Origin: CAVQND01 sp049518415
GTDB taxonomy: Bacteria > Verrucomicrobiota > Verrucomicrobiia > Limisphaerales > UBA8199
NCBI GenBank assembly: GCA_049518415.1
Contig: JBEKRX010000021.1
Location: 62,001-126,000 of the forward strand
Reading direction: 5' to 3'
Length of the DNA: 64,000 nt
This document shows, piece after piece, positions 17,951 to 27,003 of the stretch. Under the pieces are notes generated by a model. It saw only the letters and a program-made list of their open reading frames with translations. It made no database searches and was not told the DNA's origin. Numbering within the stretch: position 1 is the stretch's first letter; each line of letters opens with the position of its first letter. A program made the translations under genes and the position numbers.

Positions 17951-18262
17951 ATGTCTAGCATCGGCAAACTCGTCAAACAGGCTGCGCGCATGCAGCAGCA
18001 GGTGGAACAAATCCAGGCCGACCTCGCCCGCCGCACCGTCGAGGCCACCAGCGGCGGCGGCGCCGTCAGGGTCCTCGCCAAGTGCGACGGCTCCCTGGCC
18101 TCGATCAAAATCGACCCGCAGGCCATCAACCCCGCCGACGCCCAATTGCTCGAAGACATGGTCCTGACAGCGGTCAACCAAGCCCTCGGTCAAGCCAAGG
18201 AAATCTCCTCTGTGGAAATGAACAAGGTCACTGCCGGTTTTAACTTGCCAGGGCTAGTGTGA
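17951..18262 (+). CDS. ybaB: YbaB/EbfC nucleoid-associated protein
   Basis: 103-residue DNA-binding protein of the YbaB/EbfC family, which forms dimers shaped like tweezers on DNA. Family marks are the helical start IGKLVKQAARMQQQVEQIQ, the strand VEATSGGGAVRVLAKCDGSL and the C-terminal DMVLTAVNQALGQAKEI. Its TGA overlaps the GTG start of recR by four bases, a coupling conserved in many bacteria with the dnaX-ybaB-recR order. Length is normal. Confidence 0.95.
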   Translation: MSSIGKLVKQAARMQQQVEQIQADLARRTVEATSGGGAVRVLAKCDGSLASIKIDPQAINPADAQLLEDMVLTAVNQALGQAKEISSVEMNKVTAGFNLPGLV

Positions 18263-18876
18263 AAGACGTTGACCACATGCCCGCCTTGCCCGAACCAATC
18301 ACGTCGCTCATCGGCGCGCTGAGCCGGCTGCCCGGCGTCGGGCCGCGTTCGGCCGAGCGCATCGCCTTGCACCTGGTCCAAGCTCAGGCCGGGGCCGTCA
18401 AGCAACTGGCCGATACCATCGTCAACGCCCGTGAGCGCGTCCGGTTTTGCGAAATCTGCGGCGCCCTTACCGAACCATCGCCCTGCGCCCTCTGCACCGA
18501 CCCCCGTCGCGAGGCTTCCTTGGTTTGCGTCGTCGAGCGGCCGGTGGACATCCTCAGCGTTGAAAAATCCGGGACCTTTCGCGGCAAGTACCATGTCCTG
18601 GGCGGCAACATCTCCCCGCTCAACGGCGTTCAGCCCGAAGACCTCCGTATCGCCGAGCTGGAGCACCGCCTCGGACGCGAGCCAATCCAGGAGGTCGTCA
18701 TTGCCCTCGGCACCGACGTCGAGGGCGACGCGACGAGCTTTTACCTGGCCAAGCGGCTGGCGCATCCGGGACTCAAGATCACCCGCATCGCCCACGGCCT
18801 GCCGGCGGGCTCCGGCCTAGAGTTCGCCGACCAACTCACCCTGAGCCGCGCCCTGGAGGGGCGCCGCGAGATGTAG
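18259..18876 (+). CDS. recR: recombination mediator RecR
   Basis: 205-residue RecR, which with RecF/RecO loads RecA at gaps. Domain order is complete: helix-hairpin-helix LIGALSRLPGVGPRSAERIALHL (about 13-35), the four-cysteine zinc finger CEICGALTEPSPCALC, the Toprim domain starting VCVVERPVDILSVEKSG with GKYHVLGGNISPL, and a C-terminal Walker-B-like strand TRIAHGLPAGSGLEFAD. The GTG at 18259 overlaps the ybaB stop (GTGA); an ATG six codons later is an alternative. It converges with the FHA gene, with stem-loops in between. Confidence 0.95.
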   Translation: MKDVDHMPALPEPITSLIGALSRLPGVGPRSAERIALHLVQAQAGAVKQLADTIVNARERVRFCEICGALTEPSPCALCTDPRREASLVCVVERPVDILSVEKSGTFRGKYHVLGGNISPLNGVQPEDLRIAELEHRLGREPIQEVVIALGTDVEGDATSFYLAKRLAHPGLKITRIAHGLPAGSGLEFADQLTLSRALEGRREM

Positions 18877-18927
18877 GCCAGGGGCAAAACCCGTTAGCGC
18901 CCGTGCAAAAACAAATTCCGATTTTCT

Positions 18928-18944
18928 CCAACCCGGAGGGTTGG
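18928..18944. terminator. stem-loop between convergent genes
   Basis: CCAACCC-GGA-GGGTTGG, perfect 7-bp stem that can be extended by TTTCT/AGAAA on either side. It lies 50 bp after the recR stop and about 110 bp from the stop of the convergent FHA gene, so it may terminate both. There is no clear T-tract, so it may also simply be a repeat element. Confidence 0.5.
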
Positions 18945-18954
18945 TAGAAAGTAG

Positions 18955-19013
18955 CCGGTGGTCGTTCAGGGTAAAGGGGGAACGACCACCGGGCTCCCGA
19001 TTCCGAATCGGGA
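18955..19013. repeat. long hairpin followed by 19-bp palindrome
   Basis: CCGGTGGTCGTTC (18955-18967) pairs with GAACGACCACCGG (18980-18992), a perfect 13-bp stem with a 12-base loop. It is followed at 18995-19013 by the dispersed palindrome TCCCGATTCCGAATCGGGA. Both are in the convergent gap after recR. Confidence 0.85.
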
Positions 19014-19054
19014 CTGGTACGCCTCGCCTTCGGAACTTGGTCTTGCATGGACCC

Positions 19055-20305
19055 TCAGCCCTTGAACCAGCCAAGCTGTTCCTTGTTGGTTAGGTAAAGC
19101 AGGCCCAGTATGCGCATCTCGACGGTGAGCAGGTACAACCCGATCAGCCCGGCCACAAGGGTTGGGACAATTGGGACCGGCAGGACCATCGGCAGCAGGT
19201 AACCTCCTGCCCACCTTGCCGCCAGCACCCCCGCCAGCAGCAGGACCGTCACCAGGTAGTGCAGCGGGATGCGGACGATCGAAGGCACGACCAGCAGCGG
19301 GTTGACCGCCCCCACAGAATCCAACATCGAGACCGCCAGGAAGGCCATCGGAAAATAGGCGCACCCAAACAGGCCCGCCGCCACCAGCGCCGACCCTCTC
19401 CAGGGATCGTCAGGCGCGACGAAGAGCGCAACCCCTATGGTCGGCAAAAAGCAGGCCACCACCGTCCCCACAAACTGCAAAAACGGCATCACAATGTCAC
19501 TCCACTCCGACACTTCCGGCCAGTCCGGCATTGCCTCCTCCCCCAGCGCCGAACTGGTGAGGATGCGCCGCAGGTAACAGATCAGGTAGCCCGTCCCAAA
19601 AACACCCAGGAAAACCAGCGGCACCAAGCCCAACAACCCCGCGAACCTGGCAAAAAAACGCGCCGCGTTAATCAGCGCGTAAAAGATCGTCCCCGTCACC
19701 AGGAGCACCGCCCCGTCGCCTTTCAAAGGGTACAAAAAGGCGCTGCCCAGCCGGCTGGCAAAACTCGGCGCGCGCGGGGCCGCCTGGACCGGGCGCGCCT
19801 CCAACGGAGTGCACTCCACCCCGCAGGCCCGGCAGAACTTCCGCGCCACGCCCCCGCTTGGCCGCGTGCTCACGCACAGTTCGCAGAAATGGTAGTGGCA
19901 CTTGGGACAGGCGAACCGCGCCGCGGATCGCGGGTGCGACTTGCAAAACGCCGCCCCGGGCGATGGCGCCGGGGGCGCGCGAGGGATCACGCCGGCCCCC
20001 GCCGCGGGCTGGGGCGCCGCCTCCGATTCATAACGCATTGCCACACTCCCAACCTGAAACGTCTGGCCCGGCCGAAGCACCGCCTGCTCCACAAGCTGGC
20101 CCTCGAGAAACGTCCCGTTGGTCGAGCCGAGGTCTTGAATCAGGGCGTCCCGGCCCGTGACGATGATCTGGCAATGGGAACTGGAGACGGTGGAATGCTC
20201 GATTGGAAAATCGTTCTCCTCGCTGCGCCCGAGCGAATTGGCGCCCGGTCTGAGCTCGATTTCCCAGGCATCCGGCGAACCGGCATTGACCACGAGTCGC
20301 GGCAT
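19055..20305 (-). CDS. FHA-domain membrane protein
   Basis: 416-residue protein with three parts. Residues about 1-95 form a forkhead-associated domain: PGANSLGRSEENDFPI, then STVSSSHCQI and DLGSTNGTFLEG carry the phosphothreonine-binding Arg, Ser, His and Asn. Residues about 125-175 form a cysteine/histidine zinc module (CKSHPRSAARFACPKCHYHFC, then CRACGVEC). The rest has several hydrophobic segments (for example FAGLLGLVPLVFLGVFGTGY) and resembles the DUF4013 membrane domain. It likely links phospho-signalling to a membrane process; the partner is unknown. The ATG at 20305 starts the FHA fold; the frame continues upstream without similarity. Confidence 0.8.
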   Translation of the reverse strand: MPRLVVNAGSPDAWEIELRPGANSLGRSEENDFPIEHSTVSSSHCQIIVTGRDALIQDLGSTNGTFLEGQLVEQAVLRPGQTFQVGSVAMRYESEAAPQPAAGAGVIPRAPPAPSPGAAFCKSHPRSAARFACPKCHYHFCELCVSTRPSGGVARKFCRACGVECTPLEARPVQAAPRAPSFASRLGSAFLYPLKGDGAVLLVTGTIFYALINAARFFARFAGLLGLVPLVFLGVFGTGYLICYLRRILTSSALGEEAMPDWPEVSEWSDIVMPFLQFVGTVVACFLPTIGVALFVAPDDPWRGSALVAAGLFGCAYFPMAFLAVSMLDSVGAVNPLLVVPSIVRIPLHYLVTVLLLAGVLAARWAGGYLLPMVLPVPIVPTLVAGLIGLYLLTVEMRILGLLYLTNKEQLGWFKG

Positions 20306-20724
20306 ACAGGCTATCCTTCGCCCCCACTCTAGGGCCGCCGCCCCAGCTCGTCGATTACAAATCCCCGCCGCCTTTGGACTCCGGACCCAGCCCGGCGCCC
20401 CCGGCCCTTTTTCCGCCAGGAAAAAAAGCGCCATCGGCCTCCGGTTGCCACTCGCGGGCCTGCTTGGCCGCGCGTATTCGCGCCGTCCGATTCGCAGGGG
20501 CGGGCGAGCGGCGGCCACGGGCTTCGAGCCTCCAACAAATTCGGGTTCTCGATCACCGCCCTCGCCTTGAAGTCCGGTCAAACCCCGAGTCCAGTTTCTT
20601 GCGGACTGACGCCCGCCCTAATGGGCGGCCCTTTTACTTTCAAAGGAGGACCGCCACAAAAATTGAACCTTTTGGGCCGCTGCCGTTATTAATGGTCAGG
20701 CTGACTGCAAAACGGAACAATAAT
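20306..20724. other. intergenic, no gene seen
   Basis: 418 bp between the divergent FHA gene and the secreted protein gene. Only shadow frames of the FHA frame are open here. It should contain both promoters, but I see no convincing -35/-10 pair. An AAAGGAGG stretch near 20640-20650 is not followed by a supported start. Confidence 0.6.
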
Positions 20725-21993
20725 ATGAAGGCGATCAACTCAATCTTCCTGGTCCTGTTCTTGGCGGGCGGTGTTGCGTCCGCGGCCACTGCCCAATCAT
20801 TCCGCACCGACATCAATCCAGCCCTTCGGTATTATCAGGCCTTCCTCGCCGCTCCCGATATCTCCGCGCCAGAGTTCGATTACCTCGCCACAAACTGCTG
20901 GTCGGGTCAAAAGCTGCCCCCACGCTTTGGCGAACTGGTGAGCCGCTACGATTCAGAGTTCAAGCTGGTGCGCCAGGCAGCCGCAGCCACGGTCCCTTGT
21001 GATTGGGGGATCGATATGAGCGACGGGCCATTCACGCTGCTCCCGCAACTCGCCCGTGCCAAAGCGGTCGCGCTCGGCGCAAGGTTCCGGGTCTCCTGGG
21101 CTTTGCAGCACGACCGCCAGGGGGACGCCCGCGATGATTTCCTTGCAAGTTTCGCCCTGGCTAGAAACATCTCTCGAGACGGCATCTTGATCACCACGCT
21201 CGTCCAGAGCGCCATGGAAGCGATCCTGTGCGGCAACCTGGCGGAGAATTTCGGCCGGTTCACCTCTGAGACTCTGCGGCAAGTGGCCGATGGGCTCGAC
21301 CACGCGCCCGAACGGAGGACTGTCGCCGCTGCCCTGACGGCCGAAAGGCGTTTGCTCCATGATCGGCTGGTCAATAAGGTCATGGCCCTCCAAAAAGAAA
21401 ACCCCGGGGGTGACGCCAAAGTGATGGCCGGAATTAACAAATTGTTTGCCCCCTCGGAGAACCCTGAATCGAGCCAGGCCACCCTGTCCCAGACCGATCC
21501 TGCTCTTTCGGAACGTATCACCCAAGCCTCCGGCGGCACCAGCGAAGGCGTCCTCAAATTGCTGCGTGAGCAAGGCCAACTCTATGACCGGCTTGCCGTG
21601 ATTGCCGCCCTCCCGTACTCGGAATTCCAAACCGCGATCAAACAGCTCAAGACCGAAATCGAGGGCTCCCCCAACCCGCTCCAGCCCCAGGCCCTCGGCG
21701 CTATCGAAAGGGCCCGGCGGCGTGAATTCAAAATCCAGGTCTGGCTGGCTATGGTCCGCGCCGCCACGGAATACCGACTGCACGGCGAGGCTGCACTCCT
21801 GGCCGTGAACGACCCGGCCGCGACAGGCCCCTTTGCCTTTCGGCGCTTCGTTTTCGACGGCGTGGACCGCGGATTCGAACTTAGGTCGGCCTACGAGGGA
21901 GGCGGGTTTCCTGAAATCCTCATCTTTGTCGAGAAAACCGGCCCCTCCTTCCTGGTGGATGGACCGCATGCAGGTCAAGCCAGGGCGAAATAG
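20725..21993 (+). CDS. secreted hypothetical protein, 422 aa
   Basis: I do not recognise the family. The protein has a signal peptide (MKAINSIFLVLFLAGGVASA) and an otherwise helical body (SFALARNISRDGILITTLVQ, EAILCGNLAENFGRFTSETL) without known catalytic motifs. Similar secreted helical proteins occur in Verrucomicrobia and Planctomycetes without assigned function. The ATG at 20725 was chosen because the signal peptide starts there; the open frame continues to 20374. It lies about 120 bp upstream of an ECF sigma / anti-sigma pair on the same strand and might be in the same regulatory unit. Confidence 0.7.
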   Translation: MKAINSIFLVLFLAGGVASAATAQSFRTDINPALRYYQAFLAAPDISAPEFDYLATNCWSGQKLPPRFGELVSRYDSEFKLVRQAAAATVPCDWGIDMSDGPFTLLPQLARAKAVALGARFRVSWALQHDRQGDARDDFLASFALARNISRDGILITTLVQSAMEAILCGNLAENFGRFTSETLRQVADGLDHAPERRTVAAALTAERRLLHDRLVNKVMALQKENPGGDAKVMAGINKLFAPSENPESSQATLSQTDPALSERITQASGGTSEGVLKLLREQGQLYDRLAVIAALPYSEFQTAIKQLKTEIEGSPNPLQPQALGAIERARRREFKIQVWLAMVRAATEYRLHGEAALLAVNDPAATGPFAFRRFVFDGVDRGFELRSAYEGGGFPEILIFVEKTGPSFLVDGPHAGQARAK

Positions 21994-22114
21994 CGTGCGA
22001 CCAAGCGGCTGTTTAATGCCGATGCCCCAAGCTGCTTGGATATGCCTGCTCCCTTGCCTTCCGGAGTTCATCCCGTGTGACGTTCTCCCAAGCGCATGGT
22101 CCAATCGGAGGCTG

Positions 22115-22750
22115 TTGAATCCAAACCCAACTTCCGTGGAAGACGATCTTCCAGACCAGCGCAGTCTTGTCCAGCAGGCCAAAGCCGGCGATGCCGAAGC
22201 TTTCGACGCGATTTGCCGGACCTGCGAGAGCCGCCTCTTCCATCAAGCGCTGACCCTCTGCGGAAACGTCACCCTGGCTCAAGAGTTGGCCCAGGAAACC
22301 CTCGTTGAAGCCTGGAAGCATTTGCGCCGCTACAACGGGCGCTGCCAGTTCTTCACCTGGCTATGCGCCATACTGATTAACCGCCACCGCAACGCGCTTC
22401 GCGAGAAACGCCCTGTGCCCTTCTCGGCACTGGCTGCGCCGGCCCACGACGAACTCCAAAACCGGATCGACCACTTGCCTGCTCACGAGTCTATGCCGGA
22501 CGAGGCCGCCCTGCTCCACGAACGGGCGCTCCTGGTGTGGAAATGTATCGAGGCGCTCCCGCCCAAACACAAGCAGGTCATTTATCTCCGCTTTTATGTC
22601 GGTGACTCACTCGAGGGCATCGCCGCGGCCCTGGGCTGCTCGGTCGGAACGGTAAAGTCCCGCCTCTTCCATGCCCTCGACAAGTTGCGCTCGATGAACA
22701 CGTTCCCCAGGCAATTCCAGGATAACGAAGTAGGAGTTGGCATCTTATGA
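22115..22750 (+). CDS. ECF-type RNA polymerase sigma factor
   Basis: Sigma-70 family factor of ECF size (about 205-211 residues). Region 2 is AFDAICRTCESRLFHQALTL to GRCQFFTWLCAILINRHRN; region 4 is ALPPKHKQVIYLRFYVGDSL with the helix-turn-helix GIAAALGCSVGTVKSRLFHA. No ATG fits the N-terminus. The TTG at 22115 follows CGGAGG by three bases; a GTG at 22136 (VEDDLPDQ) is the alternative. The downstream anti-sigma gene overlaps by four bases (ATGA), the classical pairing in which the zinc-finger anti-sigma holds the factor until a signal arrives. The long frame upstream to 21833 overlaps the previous gene and is not coding. Confidence 0.88.
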   Translation: MNPNPTSVEDDLPDQRSLVQQAKAGDAEAFDAICRTCESRLFHQALTLCGNVTLAQELAQETLVEAWKHLRRYNGRCQFFTWLCAILINRHRNALREKRPVPFSALAAPAHDELQNRIDHLPAHESMPDEAALLHERALLVWKCIEALPPKHKQVIYLRFYVGDSLEGIAAALGCSVGTVKSRLFHALDKLRSMNTFPRQFQDNEVGVGIL

Positions 22751-23379
22751 CCCCCTGCCGCAAAAACCGCAAGTTGATCACTTGGCTGGCCCTGGATGCG
22801 TTGGAACCCGAACCCGCCCGCGCGCTGCGCGCGCATTTGCACACTTGCGACCGATGCCGCTCCTACTTCGCCGAAATTTCCAACGTGACCGAGACTCTCG
22901 CCGCAGCAGGGGTGTCTAGGCAGTCAAGCTCCGAAACCTCCGCCACCTTCCAGCCAAAAGCCGCCAGCCCGCTCCTGCTGCCTCGAGCGACTCCGTCCCC
23001 GCGCCTTGGGTGTCGAACTCCGCCCAAGCCTGAATGGCGAACTCCCGCATCGAAACTCCACGCAATTCTGTTCAATTGGCGGATCGCCTTGCCCGCCTTC
23101 GGTGCCATCGCAATCACAACCATCATCCTTTTGCTCTCCCTCTCACTCCCGCATCCCTCTGCCCCGGCTCAGAAGGGCGCCGCTCCTCTGCGGACCGCGA
23201 ATTGGCAGCCAAAACCGGCTTTGGCTCCAACCATCTTTAATTACGAGCTTGTCGCAAATCGCTCCTTGGAACAATTCGACGACTTGCTCACACGGCAGGG
23301 CATCCGCAACCCGCCGCCAGTCCCGAGGTCCTCTTCTCTTTCATTGATCGATTCTTCGGACTCGGTAGAGAAACAATAG
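22747..23379 (+). CDS. anti-sigma factor with zf-HC2 motif
   Basis: 210-residue partner of the preceding ECF factor. The N-terminal helix-H-x3-C-x2-C motif is seen as RAHLHTCDRCRSYF, typical of zinc anti-sigma domains, which wrap around sigma regions 2 and 4. One transmembrane segment is near residues 118-140 (ALPAFGAIAITTIILLLSLS), leaving a C-terminal tail outside the membrane of about 65 residues. The ATG at 22747 overlaps the sigma TGA. The trigger is unknown. Confidence 0.85.
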   Translation: MTPCRKNRKLITWLALDALEPEPARALRAHLHTCDRCRSYFAEISNVTETLAAAGVSRQSSSETSATFQPKAASPLLLPRATPSPRLGCRTPPKPEWRTPASKLHAILFNWRIALPAFGAIAITTIILLLSLSLPHPSAPAQKGAAPLRTANWQPKPALAPTIFNYELVANRSLEQFDDLLTRQGIRNPPPVPRSSSLSLIDSSDSVEKQ

Positions 23380-23550
23380 GGTCACCCATTTCGACATTCG
23401 ACCATTCAAAAGCCGTTGGCGCGGCTCCGCTGAGGCGATAAGCTCCGCGGCTTGGCCAGACCGCCGCGCAGCCGCCCGGCCGGCGGGCGGTATCACATTT
23501 GAGAACACGGCCCAGCCCATCGGCCCGATTAACACCCGCGTAATGACCGA

Positions 23551-23862
23551 TTAAGGCAGCCAAGCATGCCACTTAGGCGCCGCCGCCGGGCAGGCCTCGG
23601 ACGCGTAGAGGAGCTTGTCGAACAGCGGGCGCCCGGTGCAACAGCCGCAGAGCGCGCAGCGGGCATCCGATTGGCGAAAATGCTCACAGGCCCGACAACA
23701 GGCCTGGCGGGTGGCGAGGACATCGGTGGGGACTAAAACAGGACCGCCGGTGATGATGCGATCGGCAATGCGGAGGGCGGCGCGGCTTAGATTCAGGGCC
23801 TGCCGCCCCAGCGGCGGCAAGGGCGGCTCGGGCCGAGCTCTATAGACGTGGAGGATTGCCAT
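23551..23862 (-). CDS. small cysteine-rich phage-type protein (DUF6171-like)
   Basis: 103-residue protein, last gene of the leftward phage-type block. The cysteine pattern CCRACEHFRQSDARCALCGCC, then a K and SEACP-type ending, matches the small zinc-ribbon proteins seen near tail genes of many phages. The ATG at 23862 lies one base after the TGA of the large upstream gene, which decides the start; the frame is open to 23922. Function is unknown; it may be a zinc-stabilised tail or assembly protein. Confidence 0.7.
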   Translation of the reverse strand: MAILHVYRARPEPPLPPLGRQALNLSRAALRIADRIITGGPVLVPTDVLATRQACCRACEHFRQSDARCALCGCCTGRPLFDKLLYASEACPAAAPKWHAWLP

Positions 23863-23863
23863 A

Positions 23864-26800
23864 TCAGCATAGGACTCCATTCGCCTGGTATTCCGCCGCA
23901 AACTGTCCACCGCCGCAGACACAGCTCAACTCCCGGAGATAGGTGCCCCAGGGGGTCATGGCCGGTACTGGCTGGCAGGGATCGGCGCCGTTGTCCTGGT
24001 CAATGTAACCCAAACCTGCGGGCGGAGGCAGGACGAGGCCCGCAGGCAGGTTTGATTGATTCAATTCTTCGATGTTGAGCACGTTGATGACTACCCCGGC
24101 CGGCAGTCCCGGCGCGCCGGAGGGCACAGAGGCCCGGGCCTCGACCCAGGGGCGCTGGGGGTAGAACTTGGCGCCGGTCGCGGGCGGGCCTTCATCGCAG
24201 GTGTCCTCATTGCACAGGTCCGGCTGATTGTGGCCGCAGCCGGCGCAACCGGCGTTGTCCTCGACCCATGCGCAGGCAGTTGGTTGCGGCCCATTCTGCC
24301 CCTGCACACACGGTTTATGTGGCGCCTGCCAAAGCGGGTCCGCCATCTGCTGCACCACGGCCTTTTGCCAGCGGGCGCCGTAACGCTCATCGGCGGCAAA
24401 GGCGCCGAAGGGATAGGTCGTCCCATTGGTCCAGGTCTCACCATTGGGCGAGAGCGCGACGACCTGCGGACAACAGACCGCAAACGGCAGGCAGGCCTCC
24501 GTCACGTTCAGCCCGCTCACATCACGCGGCATCCCGCGCCCGCCTTGCAGGGGCCGGATCGGGCTCGAATTCTGCGGCTGCAAATCCGGGCAACTGGCGC
24601 ACTGCGAATTGTTTGCCTGCTCAATCACCCGCTGCCGCTCTGCCCAGTCCCGATTATTGAACTCCCACTCCACCACGTAATAATCCCCTTTGGACTGGTC
24701 ATCATTCCATTGATACGCCGCCGCGCCTGGATAGGACACATAGCCGCCGCCCGTGTAATCGCCATTGCCGGCCGCGTCCAGCGTCGCATGGGTCGAGTCG
24801 ACGACCGTTATCGTATGAGTGCCATTGACGGCGGTGTTGCCAGCCGCGCCGGCGATGACGACCTCATCACCCGTCCACCAGGCCGCGGGACTCGCCACGG
24901 TGATCTCGATAGGATTGGCGTTCGTGGCCCCGGTCAGCGCTCCCGATGAATCGGGACAAATGCCCGGCGCGCCTGGCCAGCGCAGCTTGCCAAAGATGGC
25001 CACATCCACCGAAGGCATAAAAGGACTCAACGCGGGCGAGACCCGGCTGTCGAGATGGAAATGGTGCGCCGATTGCCTGGTCACTGACCACACACCATCA
25101 AGCGAGCCGAGCCCGTCCACAAGATAGACATCACCCTGGCCGGGGGCCGGCAAATCGGGATTGACATACACCACATTGCCGCCCAGGTCTTGGGCGCAGC
25201 CCACGTCCGTTTCATCCAGCGCGAATCGGTCCCCGCAACAAGGCCGCGCGAAATTGCAAGACGGCCGCGACACCTTTATTTCCGCCCACTTCTGCGCAAT
25301 CAGCGCCCCCGCCGCCGGGTCATAAATCATCCAGGCATACCCCGGCACATCTCCCGCTATCGGAATGTCCCCGTAATTCCAGGTCCACCGCGTCGCCGTC
25401 TCCGGCACTGCCCGGTCAGTCCAGTCGTTCAGCGCGTAATCCACCCCCGTCGGGCTCCGCCCGCCCGCCCACTCCCCGTAAGCATAGATGTAGTAAGCCT
25501 TGTTCCCGTTCGGGTCCTTGCACACGCGCCACGTCTTGTGTTCCCAGTCAAAATGCGGCCCGCGCCCCGCCGCCAACGGCGCCCCCTCCACCGACCCATC
25601 CCATCCTCCGGCATTCGGGTCCGTCCAATTGCACGTTAGCACCCCGGTCTCCGGGTTGATCGCCCCCCGCTCCTCGTTATATCCCACCAGCGGCGCGATT
25701 GAGCATAACTCATCATGCCGCCACGGATACACCACGTCATCCGTCAAATCCCACTGCCCAAGCAACCCCACCACGTCCGCCAGCAAATCATCGGCGGTGT
25801 AAGGATCGGAGAGCGTCCCGCTCACCACCCAATCGGTCTCATAGTAATCGCCCTGGCCCACTGGCTCGCTCGTTTGCGTGAATGAATGCGTGAAGCCGGT
25901 GTTCGTAAAGCTCGCGGTCTCAAGCAGGATCTGGCCGCCGCTCGGGGCGTATTGGTGAATCGTCATCGCGCCCGTCGCGCAATTGAGGCTCCCGCTGCCG
26001 CGCGTCACCTGGTTCTCATCCCTGGCCGTAACCGTATAGACGCCGCTACTCAGCGTCTCCGAGATCGTCCAGCCCAGGCCGGTCCAAGCCGCCAAATATG
26101 ATTCATACCAATCAATCGCCTTGGCTGCGCTGATGCCGATGTGGGCGATCAGCTTGTCCTCGGCCACCGCCTGCTCCGACTCGTCCCCCGTAACCCCACA
26201 GGCGGTCTGCGTGATGACCCCAGTATAGCGCCCCACAGTAGCGGCGCGACTGGCTGTAGCCGTGTAGTCGTACACCCATTCGCCGCCATAAAAGTATTTG
26301 CTGTGCACGGTGCATTCCAGCGCCACCGTCCGGTACTTCGTCCCATCCGCCTGCGCCTGCTCAAACTCCAGCCTGCATCCGCACCCCGAACCCTCGGGCC
26401 CCTCCCTCCGGTCCGGCCGCCCCGCGGGGTCATGGCTCAAAAACCCAAACCGCCCATGCCAGAATTTGCGCGCCTGCACGTTCTTGAAACCCAGTTTATG
26501 GCAATCTGAACGGTCAACGAAAACCCCACTCTCGAGCGCGTAGGAATTGTGGTCTGCCGACCCATTCGGCGCCGGCCGGTCATCAATCTGCCCGTGGTCA
26601 TACCACGGCCCGCACTTCGGAAACCCCGCCTGGTTCTGCCCGCACGTCGGATTCGGCTGCGTGCCGGGCCCTGGGCACGTCCCCGTATCCGGCCAATTTA
26701 TCCGGCTGTCAAACCTCGGATACGGTTCCAGGTCCGCCCCCGGCGGCACGTGATAATCCGGCACCGCCGTGACATTGTGATACCGCTGGATGCCCGCTTC

Positions 26801-26902
26801 GCTATCCTGCCGATGCTGAAACGCCCCGCCGAAAAACCAGCTCTGCTGCGCGGGCCAGCCCCCGCACGGCGCCCGGTATGGCGCTCCAAAATCACCAGCC
26901 AT
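23864..26902 (-). CDS. large cysteine-rich phage-block protein, 1012 aa
   Basis: I do not recognise a domain with confidence. The protein is rich in Cys, Trp, Tyr and Gly, with clusters such as CNFARPCCGDRF, ANNSQCASCPDLQ, CCPQVV and CAGCGHNQPDLCNEDTC, and has many beta-strand-like stretches (DYYVVEWEFNNRDW). Such proteins follow the tail hub genes in related phage-type clusters, so a distal tail or minor structural role is likely. A strong ribosome site (AAGGAGATAA) precedes the ATG at 26902. The palindrome TCCCGATGAATCGGGA lies inside it (24941-24956). It has no signal peptide. Confidence 0.65.
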   Translation of the reverse strand: MAGDFGAPYRAPCGGWPAQQSWFFGGAFQHRQDSEAGIQRYHNVTAVPDYHVPPGADLEPYPRFDSRINWPDTGTCPGPGTQPNPTCGQNQAGFPKCGPWYDHGQIDDRPAPNGSADHNSYALESGVFVDRSDCHKLGFKNVQARKFWHGRFGFLSHDPAGRPDRREGPEGSGCGCRLEFEQAQADGTKYRTVALECTVHSKYFYGGEWVYDYTATASRAATVGRYTGVITQTACGVTGDESEQAVAEDKLIAHIGISAAKAIDWYESYLAAWTGLGWTISETLSSGVYTVTARDENQVTRGSGSLNCATGAMTIHQYAPSGGQILLETASFTNTGFTHSFTQTSEPVGQGDYYETDWVVSGTLSDPYTADDLLADVVGLLGQWDLTDDVVYPWRHDELCSIAPLVGYNEERGAINPETGVLTCNWTDPNAGGWDGSVEGAPLAAGRGPHFDWEHKTWRVCKDPNGNKAYYIYAYGEWAGGRSPTGVDYALNDWTDRAVPETATRWTWNYGDIPIAGDVPGYAWMIYDPAAGALIAQKWAEIKVSRPSCNFARPCCGDRFALDETDVGCAQDLGGNVVYVNPDLPAPGQGDVYLVDGLGSLDGVWSVTRQSAHHFHLDSRVSPALSPFMPSVDVAIFGKLRWPGAPGICPDSSGALTGATNANPIEITVASPAAWWTGDEVVIAGAAGNTAVNGTHTITVVDSTHATLDAAGNGDYTGGGYVSYPGAAAYQWNDDQSKGDYYVVEWEFNNRDWAERQRVIEQANNSQCASCPDLQPQNSSPIRPLQGGRGMPRDVSGLNVTEACLPFAVCCPQVVALSPNGETWTNGTTYPFGAFAADERYGARWQKAVVQQMADPLWQAPHKPCVQGQNGPQPTACAWVEDNAGCAGCGHNQPDLCNEDTCDEGPPATGAKFYPQRPWVEARASVPSGAPGLPAGVVINVLNIEELNQSNLPAGLVLPPPAGLGYIDQDNGADPCQPVPAMTPWGTYLRELSCVCGGGQFAAEYQANGVLC

Positions 26903-26924
26903 TTATCTCCTTCCCTTTCTCATA

Positions 26925-26947
26925 GTGGGGCAGGCGTCTCGCCTGCC
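26925..26947. repeat. dispersed repeat GTGGGGCAGGCGTCTCGCCT type
   Basis: GTGGGGC followed by the palindrome GGCAGGCG-TCT-CGCCTGCC. A second copy with one base change is at 34846-34868, again in a gap of the phage-type block. It lies 22 bp upstream of the ATG of the 1012-residue gene. Confidence 0.8.
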
Positions 26948-26975
26948 GTGCGACTCTCCTGCACAGCCTTGGCCC

Positions 26976-27003
26976 CACTCGCCACTCATCACTCGCCACT
27001 CCT
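26976..27003. repeat. heptad array CACTCNN
   Basis: Four 7-bp units (CACTCGC twice, CACTCAT, CACTCCT) that end at the stop codon of the 668-residue gene. It fills the rest of the 100-bp gap between two phage-block genes. Confidence 0.8.
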
